DNA of 64,000 nucleotides. Source: Primulina eburnea (Eukaryota > Streptophyta > Magnoliopsida > Lamiales > Gesneriaceae). The position numbers were made by a program, and so were the translations under genes. The stretch is taken from the NCBI RefSeq assembly GCF_022965805.1, contig NW_027331320.1, positions 1 to 64,000 on the forward strand, written 5' to 3'. The notes beneath the pieces were generated by a model. That model was not told the DNA's origin, made no database searches, and was given only the letters and a program-made list of their open reading frames with translations. Below are positions 55,510-64,000 of this stretch, in pieces. Position 1 is the stretch's first letter; each line of letters opens with the position of its first letter.

Positions 55510-56380
55510 CCACGCATTCAACAATGTAAGAAAATAGGATCAGCAGCGTAAGCGTGGTTGAGTTGCTTCAATTTGACCAATAGAAATGTTAAAGTTTCAT
55601 AAAACAAAAAGGAAATATTGTAGGACATCAATGTGTTTTTCTGTCATCGTTCACTAACACAATCCTTCTATCCACGTTATATTTTCGGATGAAATTGAGT
55701 ACATAATATTATATTTCAGACCAAATATTTTAGATATGACGTTAATATATGATTTTTTAGTATCAAAACCTATATAACAAATTTTGATATTAACTACACG
55801 TTTTTTTCCAGACGAAAATTCGGTATAAAAATTTGAAAAACTGTTATTAATATATGATATTGAGTATTAAAGATTTTAGATCTGTTGAGCAAAAAAAAAA
55901 AGATTTTAGATCTGATACTAATATATGATTTATGCATACCAAACATGTTTAAATTTTTTTGTTATTAATAACACATTTTTTCAAATGAAAATTGGTATAA
56001 AAAATAAAAAAATATAGTATTACGTTTTCAGCTCATGTATTAATATATGATATTTTAGCTCACAAACAAGTGTATAAAGTACTGATATTAATATATGTGT
56101 TTCAATTTTATGCTCAAAATTTTATCTTTCAGATCAGATCTAAACCAATTTATTCTGTAAAGTCATATATATTTCAAATTTTTAATATTTTGTACTGAAT
56201 TTCATCTGGAAAAAATTGTAGACACATTGACTGCATTTGTTTTTTTTGTATTCATAGATTATAGAGAAAGTTTTGATGGACAAAAACCGAAAACATAGTT
56301 AAATGTTTTGAGATTTAAAAACAAATATCCCCTATTAAAATTTCATTTGAATTGAAATAACAATATCGTTATATAATTAT
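55510..56380. other. Intergenic, nothing recognised
   Basis: AT-rich spacer with simple TATGAT and TTTAGAT words. Confidence 0.4.
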
Positions 56381-56570
56381 GAGGAAGTTGGTGAAAAATC
56401 CGCAATCAAAACATTTTTTTGGGTTTATTCCTTATTCACAAAATTGTGGTACTATGTCATACAAAATATGGTACACTTCATGTGGAAATATGATACTAAA
56501 AAAATATCCAAGAACTGAATACAAAAAAAAATCGACAACTAAAGACTGAATACCAATTTCTCGTTATTCG
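56381..56570 (+). repeat. Dispersed repeat R2, copy 2
   Basis: Second copy of the repeat at 41164-41365, same orientation, with scattered substitutions. It lacks the internal duplication of copy 1. Confidence 0.8.
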
Positions 56571-56996
56571 ATAGCCTCCACTTGAATACAACACAGAAAA
56601 TAATGATACATATGGAGCCAATTTAAGGGGTTCTATTTGGTCCACTATTTTAAAGTCGGCAACTCGTGGAGAAAAGTAGTCCATAACTTTTGTGAACGAT
56701 ATCCACAAAAGAAGATGCCAATAAAGGAGGCTTTGGGTGAAATATTGCATATTTGACTATTTTTTATATAAAAAAAAATTAATAGAAAAAGGTACTATAT
56801 TTTGGATAAAATAATTATAAAAGTAAAAATATCTAAAATCTGTGAATTCATTTATGCTTCGGTAAAATGATTTCACCGAGGCAAGAGGACATAATGACGT
56901 GACTCTAAGCAAATTTTTGATTATTTCTTTTCTTTTTAAATAAAAAAACATTTTTATTAAACTAAATTATAATAGATAATTATATAATAAATAACT

Positions 56997-57178
56997 AGAC
57001 AAAAACTTATGTGAGACGATCTTACGGGTCCTATTTGTGAGACAGATCTCTTATTTGGGTCACCCATGAAAAAATATTACTTTTATGTTACGAGTATTAC
57101 TTTTTATTGTGAATATGAGTAGGGTTGACCCGTCTAACGAATTATGATTCTTGAGACGATCTCACGTGAGACTCATTC
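56997..57178 (-). mobile_element. GAGAC-palindrome MITE, full copy
   Basis: AGACAAAAACTTATGTGAGA to ACGATCTCACGTGAGACTCA with the intact core. Confidence 0.83.
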
Positions 57179-57531
57179 AAATAACTAAAAGTAACATATA
57201 GACGCCGGTCCTTGAAATCAGATAGAACCAATTGCTCTAGTTAAAATATTAACGATTTGATTCGTTGATCGACTAACAAAAATAAATAGACATGATTGGA
57301 TTTTGGTAACGATTAGTCGCGTCACGTCCAAATTAACCAAGCTCTGAGTAATATCATTCCCACGAGGAAGTATGAATTTGATTGTGCTACAAATAAACAC
57401 AATAAAATAATGAGGGATTTTCAAAATGATTTACTATCAAGAAACTAAAAATTAAATTATATCAAAAAGTAATTATAATGCAATGAAAATATATTGATCA
57501 AGTGAACTAAAAGGAGAATCTTGGTCTTCAC

Positions 57532-57771
57532 GATGTTAATATTTTCTCAGATTCGATATTTGATGTACATGCCATAATTAGCAGCTCCCTAGTTGATCTA
57601 GGTCCGAATGGAATGCTCAAAATCGACATTTTCAACATGCTGAAGTCGGATGCTTTCTTGTCTATCAATCACGTGCCGAGATCCGCCAACCATGCCGCAC
57701 ATCGGTTAGCTCGTGAAGCTTATGATATTTCTTCTTTTGTTGTTTGTTGTTCTAGTGATATACCAGCCTGA
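57532..57771 (+). pseudogene. LINE-type RNase H (RVT_3-like) fragment
   Basis: The plus strand reads NIFSDSIFDVHAIISSS, then INHVPRSANHAAHRLAREAY and a TGA at 57769-57771. The SDS..V.AI and R-S-A-N-x-A-A-H-x-L-A-R motifs mark the RNase H-like domain found at the end of plant LINE polyproteins and in related host genes. No start codon or upstream RT is present, so it is an isolated remnant of 80 codons. Confidence 0.65.
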
Positions 57772-58629
57772 TTACTCATTATTATAAATCAAGATTTTCT
57801 GAAGTAATGAATTGTTTTACTTTAAAAATAATAAAAAAAACTAATCTTGGTTTTAGTCTATTCCGAATTTATTAACTTGATAATCCATTTAATAAATATT
57901 AAAATATTCACCAAATGAAAATTAAATTCCTATCTTGTCTTCTTATCGATAAAACATGAAATTTTTTTAATTTAATCTATTCTTATACATTATCACCCTA
58001 ATTCAACTCTTATCAATATCACCCTAAAATATTCACGGTTAAACTTTAATTCTTGGTTTTATGGCCTCCCGCGGTTAGTTTTAATAATTAACTTTAATTA
58101 TTGGGTTTTCGTTAATCTTCTCCATACATAACTCAGATTGGCCCCAATCTTGGCATCGTTGGGGTAATAGAAATGTGAGACGGCTAATAATGCATAATAA
58201 ATTAATAATGATAATGGTACTAATAATAGTAAATTTATTAAAAAAAAAGATTATGAATTATTAGACTGTCTCACGTTCCTATTAGAAAGATGTGTATACT
58301 TGTATCAGTCACCATCATCCGATCATAATCGATGGCTACCTTTGTAAATAGGTTCGGATATATAGTGACTCGATCGGATCTGAGCCGGAAATTTCAAATT
58401 ATCAACTTCGCAACTAGTGGTTACAATCGATAGTTCTTCAAATTTTGAAAAAAATGATAATTCTTTAATGAGACTTGTCGAAAATCGATTGGTTGTATGG
58501 GATATCAAATGTTTTTCTCTTTTTTGTTTAATGTGTTTTTTTTTTTTTTTTTGAAGTTGTTTAGTTTGTATACATGGAGTCCATAGAACTTAATAGCCTA
58601 CCCACACAAAATTGTGACAAAAACAATAT
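57772..58629. other. Intergenic, nothing recognised
   Basis: AT-rich; no gene supported. Confidence 0.4.
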
Positions 58630-58812
58630 GGTAAAAATTTGTGTGGGACGGTCTCACGGGTCATATTTGTGAGATGGATCTCTTATTTGGGTTATCCATG
58701 AAAAAATATTATTTTTTATGCTAAAAGTATTACTTTTTATTGTGAATATGAGTAGGATTGACCCGTCTCACATATTAGGTCCGTGAGACGGTCTCACATG
58801 AGACCTACTCAA
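58630..58812 (-). mobile_element. GAGAC-palindrome MITE, full copy
   Basis: GTGTGGGACGGTCTCACGGG to GTGAGACGGTCTCACATGAG with the intact core. Confidence 0.85.
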
Positions 58813-58928
58813 ACAATATAACCATTGTAAAAAAGTCTTTAAGCTTCCATAATTTAATTTCTAATTGCCCATTTAAAAGTTTATAATTGTAATTTTATCA
58901 AACTTTTACTAGAATTCATATTTTTAAC

Positions 58929-59015
58929 AAGAGTATGTCTCTTATGAGACGGTCTTATAAAAATTTATCTGTGAGACGTGTCATCTTTACCGATATCCAC
59001 AATAAAACGTACTAA
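58929..59015 (+). mobile_element. GAGAC-palindrome MITE, left arm only
   Basis: TATGAGACGGTCTTATAAAA and CTGTGAGACGTGTCAT, then CCACAATAAAACGTACT. Confidence 0.55.
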
Positions 59016-59640
59016 AATAATTTATTGAAGTGTGTTTATAACATAAACAATATTAATAAACAAATTAAAAATTAATCGATGCCATGTTTCCTTAATTCTT
59101 TTTAAATTGTCATATACTATTTGGGTTGTCAAAAGGACAAAATGTTATAAATATGTGGGACACTAAAATAAACATATATTGAAAAAGAAAAAGGACGCAA
59201 ATTGTCAATAGGGTCGGTGGTTTCAAACTTGTGTGGATTGAGAAGATGATTCGTATCTTAAAAAAGAAGAAGATGGAATGGTCATATTTTATGAATTTAG
59301 ATTGATTGTTCCATCATTTTTCAAGCATATACATATTCACTAACAAATTTTTTTTTATTGAAATTGATGAAACCGAACCAATTAAAAATATATTATTAAT
59401 ATATGTCATCGCCTAATTTAAGTGCACACATATATTGACCAAGTATACATATAAGTAAACCAATAAATTTTTGTAATACATGATATCTAAAAAAATATTT
59501 CTTTCAATAAATAAACATATATTTCAATAACAAGAATCAATCCATTTCTCCATACTCCAGCTACAAACTGCACACACCCCTACCAAATCAAAATATGAAC
59601 TTAACAAAATTAAAACACGGATAGATTCTTGATATCCAAT
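59016..59640. other. Upstream region of the plus-strand WAK-type gene
   Basis: AT-rich; no positioned TATA box that I trust. Confidence 0.35.
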
Positions 59641-60375
59641 ATGATCCAGGACCTCCTCCAACTTAGCGTGTTGTCTCTCATGCTCGCATCGTCTGTGCCT
59701 TCTGCTTATCAGCAGCAGCCATGTCCGCCCATATCTTGCGGAAACGGCCCAAACATCAGCTTTCCATTTTACATTCCAGCCCTGCAACCATCCAACTGTG
59801 GTCTCCCTGGATTCGAGCTAAATTGTACTGATCTTGGCTTCCTAAATCTCCAACTACCCGATAATCACCGGTACGTGATCCGGAATATCTCCTACGCAGA
59901 CCAGATTCTCCGCGTGTACGACGCAGCTCTTTTAACTTTCGATCCCAACACCACCTGTCTTCCAGAAATCACAAACACTTCGCTTCCCACTTCCCGTTTC
60001 AGCTTCTTTAACGCCTCTAGCCTCCATTTGTTCCCGCTTTGCCGGAGAAATGCGTCCACGGGTTTATGGATGTACAGAGTTATTTGCGCTGCTCAAGATG
60101 ATGATCAGATCTGGAATTTGGCGATAGGTGACGATTGGGCCCCTGAGGACTTGAGAAGGGCTATAGAAAGTTGTGAAACACATATTGTGGCGCCGGTGGA
60201 TTTCGGCGTTGAAAATGTTTATCAGGTGTTGAGAAGGGGGTTCCAGCTGAAATGGACGACGGAAGACGTTAATCTGGAGCCGCCACCCGTTGCTGGTAAA
60301 AACGTAAAAGGTGCGATCTGGACAACTCCCACTCACTCTCTAGGCCTTCATACAGTAATTATTTCTTCATTTTGA
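59641..60375 (+). pseudogene. LRK10L/WAK-type ectodomain, truncated
   Basis: ATG 59641 is the first Met and begins a signal peptide (MIQDLLQLSVLSLMLASSVP). The GUB_WAK_bind domain follows (CPPISCGNGPNISFPFYIPA, NCGLPGFELNCTDLG, YVIRNISYADQILRVYDAAL) and the WAK-associated region up to FQLKWTTED. From about 60262 the Cys-rich end expected here is lost: the frame runs on without the conserved cysteines to a TGA at 60373, and an alternative frame shows scraps of the expected pattern, so at least one indel is present. No membrane span or kinase follows. It is a paralogue of 54603-55356 in opposite orientation. Confidence 0.7.
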
Positions 60376-60920
60376 TTCAAAATTGGTTTCGTTTGATAAT
60401 AAGAAATTCAGGGTAGCTTCATTTATATTTCGCAGACAGTTTATGATTATATTTTAAGAAATAAAATAACAGAAAGATAAAATAAACTATATTATTGTGT
60501 TTGCTTTTAAAATATTCTGAAAAAATTAGTTTTGGAAGATAAAAGTATACATTTAGATCCATGAGTCTGGTGAGATGTGTGTATATATGTTGGTCTTGTC
60601 TCATATCTATTAGAGATCAGTCTAACAATTTCTCAGTCATCGTCCTATCATTAGTAGAGATAGTATTACTCGTTAAAATCTGGCGTCATTCTATTTAACT
60701 TACCTAGCCTACCAGATGAAACAACGCAACGTCAGCAGCTTGACGCACGATAACTTTCCAAAAGGTCACCAATCATAGTACTTCTCTCATTCATACAAGT
60801 TTAGCCCAATAGAAAACTACAATTTTAGTCATATAATTAACTTAGTCTCTTTTTTGTTTTAATACGATAACTTGTCAAAATTTTATTTTTATCCTGAAAC
60901 TTTGTTTCCTTTTTTGTATA
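60376..60920. other. Intergenic, nothing recognised
   Basis: No kinase or RING exon follows the ectodomain; AT-rich spacer up to the copia LTR. Confidence 0.4.
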
Positions 60921-60923
60921 ATT

Positions 60924-61194
60924 TGTAAGCTATTTTGGTGGAGTGGAGAGAGATAGGAGCTCAAAACTCTTTCAACTTTTAATATATATTCCACTTTTTT
61001 TGCTCTTCTCCAAACATAAAATAACAAGATCTTTATATAGATACTACTCTGCCTAGGAATAACCAAGAACCAATAAGTCCTATTAAAAGACCACTATCTC
61101 ATGTATCACCCCTTGGCCTTTCATCTACAAAATATCTCTTGACCTTTTATTTTCCAACTACCCACAAAAAATAACATTTAATGTTTATTCAACA
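60924..61194 (-). repeat. 3' LTR of copia element 2 (left edge approximate)
   Basis: On the minus strand it begins TGTTGAATAAACATT right after the purine tract and has a TATA box (CTATATAAAG, about 61040). The outer CA end is my best guess because the other LTR is not in the window. Confidence 0.5.
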
Positions 61195-61210
61195 AAACCC
61201 CCCCATAAAC

Positions 61211-63843
61211 TTAAATGCTTCTGCCATCCGTCATGCCAATCATCTTCTTGCATTTGTCAAGAAGTATTTTTGATAGCGGTTTTGTGAAGATATCCGCAGC
61301 TTGATCCTGACTTGCCACATGCACCAATTCCACACTTCCTTCCTTCACATGATCTTGGATAAAGTGAAAACGAACGTCGATATGTTTGCTTCTCTCATGG
61401 TTTACTGGGTTCTTTGCCAACTCAATTGCTGACTTGTTGTCAACTTGAATCACGGTTGCACCTAGTTGCTTTAGCTCCATCTCGCTCAACAAATTTCTAA
61501 GCCATATCGCATGACATACACACCAAGATGCTGCTACATATTCAGCTTCACACGTCGAGAGCGTCACGATCGGTTGTTTCTTTGAAAGCCAAGTGAATGC
61601 AGTATCTCCCATAAAGAATACATATCCCGAGGTACTTTTCCGATCGTCTATGTCTCCGCACCAATCACTGTCAGAGTAGCCAACTAACTTGTACTCTTCT
61701 ACTTTTGAGTAGAACAACCCCAATGACACCGTTCCTTGGATGTACCGTAGGATTCGCTTCAACGCCTTCCAATGTGAATAAACTGGCTCCTCCATGAACC
61801 GACTTACAATACCGATACTTAAAGAAAGATCCGGCCTTGTGCATGTGAGATAGCGAAGGCTTCATATTAAACTTCGGTATCTACTCGCATCAACACGTTC
61901 TCCTCCATCAAACTTCGAGAGTTTTGCACCTGGTTCCATTGGTGTTGATACCGGGTTGCAGTCTGCCATCTTGTACTTTTTCAAAATCTCTTTTGCATAT
62001 GTCTCCTGTGATATAAAAATACCCGTCTCTACTTGTCTAACCTCCAAACCAAGAAAAAACTTCATCAAGCCCAAATCTGTCATCTCAAATTCCCGTGTCA
62101 TTGTGTCCTTAAACTCTTCTATCATCTCATCATTGTTACCCATAAAAATGAGATCATCGACATAAAGAGCAACAAATAACACGTTACCTCCATTCTTCTT
62201 TGCGTAAAGGGCATGCTCGTAGGGACATTGCTGGAACCCGTTCTCTTTGAAATATGAATCGATACATGTATTCCATGCTCGTGGTGCTTGCTTTAACCCG
62301 TAAAGAGCCTTCTTCAATTTTAGCACCTTCTTTTCTTCTCCAACTTTCACGTACCCGGGTGGTTGTTCGATGTAAATATCTTCTTCGAGCACACCATTCA
62401 AGAATGCTGATTTGACATCCATTTGAAATATCGGCCATTTGAATTGAGCAGCTTGTGAAATGAGTAATCGGATTGTCTCCATTTTTGCAACAGGAGCAAA
62501 TATCTCGTCATAGTCAATTCCCGCCTTTTGCTTGTATCCCTTTGCAACAAGTCGCGCCTTGTACCGTTCTATCTCGACATGAGCATTCATCTTTTTCTTG
62601 AACACCCACTTTACACCAATAGGCTGATTTCCTTTCGGCAATTCTGATAACTCCCATGTGTTGTTTTGGTCAATCGCCTTAATTTCTTCGTTCATGGCAG
62701 TTTGCCACTTCTTGTCTCGTACCGCCTCTTCAAAGCTGATATTTTCAGCATCTGCCAAAAGACACACAATGTGCACCTCATTTGTCGAATCATACAAATC
62801 TTGCAAACTTCGCATTTTGGGTTGTCTTGATTCATCTTCATTATTGGTAGTTTCAGAGTTCGTTGGTGTGCTTGTTGGTACAATGACCGATAATTCTCCA
62901 ACTTTGATGATACCCTCTATCAAATTGTTCCAGTCCCACTCGCTTGCTTCGTTTACTCGCACATCACGACTCACCATCACCTTTTTACTTATCGGGTCGA
63001 GTAGCTTGTACCCTTTTGTCTTCTCATCATACCCAATAAAAATATACCTTTTGCTTTTGTCTTCGAGCTTCGTTCTTTGTTGATCCGGTACATGTGCATA
63101 AGCCACACTACCAAATACTTTGACATGGGAAATTGTCGGCTTTTGTCCGCTCCATGCCTCTTGTGGTGTTTGATCATCTAACTTCACATGTGGACATCGA
63201 TTTTGTACATAGATAGCACATTGCACGGCTTCTGCCCAGAATTCCTTTGGCATTTTCTTGCTCTTGAGCATTGATCGAACCATATCGAGAATAGTCCGGT
63301 TCTTCCTCTCGGCCACACCATTTTGTTGAGGAGTGTATGGTGCAGTCAGGAATCTCCTTATACCTTGCTCTTCGCAATACTTCATAAAAGCCGTCGAAGT
63401 ATACTCTCCACCTCTATCGGATCGTATGGCTTTGATGTGTCTACCAGTTGCCTTCTCCACCATTACTTTGAACTTTTTGAACACCTCGAATGCCTCGGAT
63501 TTTTCTTTCAAAAAATAAACCCAAGTTTTTCGTGAGAAATCATCGATAAAGGAAATGAAGTATCTTTTACCACTAAAAGATTCGGGGGTGATTGGTCCAC
63601 ATATGTCGGTATGAATCAACTCGAGAGTATGTTTAGCTCGATATTCTGCCGTCTTTTGAAACGAGCTCCTCGCTTGCTTGCCAAGCACACATTCTTCACA
63701 AAATTTGCCCTCATAGTCAATGTCCGGCAACCCGTGCACCATGTTTTTCTTTACTAATTTTTTTAGACCATCATGATGTAGGTGACCAAAGCGGAAATGC
63801 CACAATGACGCCTTGTCTTCTATGTTGACTCGCAAACATTTTT
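61211..63843 (-). pseudogene. Copia element 2 pol: integrase, RT and RNase H
   Basis: Integrase: HTDICGPI zone, FIDDFSRKTWVYFLKEKS, IRSDRGGEYTS and TPQQNGVAERKNRTI give the DD35E residues, preceded by zinc-binding FGHLHHDG..CEECVLGK. RT: WVFKKKMNAHVEIERYKARL, QMDVKSAFLNGVLEEDIYIE and ALYVDDLIFMGN. RNase H: GYSDSDWCGDIDDRKSTSGY, CEAEYVAAS, DNKSAIELAKNP and IDVRFHFIQDHV. The frame from 63841 to 61211 is broken only by an in-frame TGA at 61862-61864 (a Gly codon in relatives). Another TGA at about 63841 sits upstream of the pre-integrase region. With so few lesions this is a young copy. Confidence 0.9.
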
Positions 63844-64000
63844 CTCACACACTTCTCAAATTCAATTTATACATCCGATTTTTTGCCATTTCGACTCGTG
63901 CTACCAAGCGCCCTCGATTATCTTTTAATTGGAGTACTTGGTTTTTCATGAATACCGAGTATCCCTTCTCCATGAGTTGCCCCATACTCAAAATATTGCT
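63844..64000 (-). pseudogene. Copia element 2 protease/pre-integrase linker, partial
   Basis: The same frame upstream of the TGA reads NILSMGQLMEKGYSVFMKNQ, VLQLKDNRGRLVARVEMAKN and RMYKLNLRSV, the usual stretch between copia protease and the zinc-binding domain. It continues past the window edge. Confidence 0.75.

Larger units (their letters stand above)
60924..64000 (-). mobile_element. Ty1/copia element 2, right end outside window
   Basis: Minus-strand element with a 3' LTR ending near 60924 (approximate), purine tract ATGGGGGGG at about 61196-61206, RNase H, RT and integrase, running out of the window within the protease/pre-integrase region. It is distinct in sequence from the copia at 20267-40927 and much better preserved. 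Confidence 0.85.

Overview
This window is nuclear DNA of a flowering plant. The evidence is spliced genes with GT-AG introns, plant-specific receptor kinases of the LRK10L/WAK-associated type, a plant HAD hydrolase gene, and a very high load of plant-type transposons (Tat and Tekay gypsy, copia, Cassandra, FAR1-type MULE, MITEs). A eudicot, perhaps Lamiales, fits my impression of the repeats, but that placement is inference.

Positions 1-17150 are one Ty3/gypsy element of the Tat lineage, read on the minus strand (LTR 16591-17150, gag, protease, RT, two RNase H domains, integrase). Its left end lies outside the window. RT is interrupted by a Tekay-like solo LTR (8838-13822, target duplication CATAA), which itself holds a copia-type solo LTR (10773-12309, target duplication TTAAC). 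Between integrase and the missing 3' LTR, on the opposite strand, lies a three-module cassette: each module has a TATA box, an ORF (313-732, 1411-1839, and a spliced gene at 3249-5605) and then a GC-rich tandem array. The first two ORFs are diverged paralogues of a family I do not recognise; the third matches my memory of the Transposase_28 family. Immediately right of the LTR is the broken 3' end of a tRNA pseudouridine synthase-like gene (17151-17466).

Positions 18209-19042 are a non-autonomous hAT-like element with an 8-bp duplication. Positions 20267-40927 hold a decayed copia element (minus strand) that was split and partly deleted. Inside it lie a Cassandra TRIM with 5S rRNA-derived LTRs (23607-24473), then a large non-coding Tekay-type LARD with the order LTR, internal, LTR, partial internal (24474-40454). 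Inside the second LARD LTR is a FAR1-type MULE (30906-36040) carrying a broken transposase and a second gene with an RNase H1 N-terminal-like domain.

Positions 41000-60400 are more genic. They hold an intact seven-exon HAD hydrolase (44067-45841, plus), a three-exon 119-aa protein of unknown function (46340-46937, minus), a complete LRK10L-like receptor kinase (49210-51447, minus) and two related ectodomain-only copies (54603-55356, minus; 59641-60375, plus). The spaces between them are packed with copies of a roughly 180-bp MITE whose ends carry GAGACNGTCTC palindromes, plus a long foldback MITE and a LINE RNase H remnant. The right edge (about 60924-64000) is a second copia element on the minus strand, running out of the window and carrying single in-frame stops.
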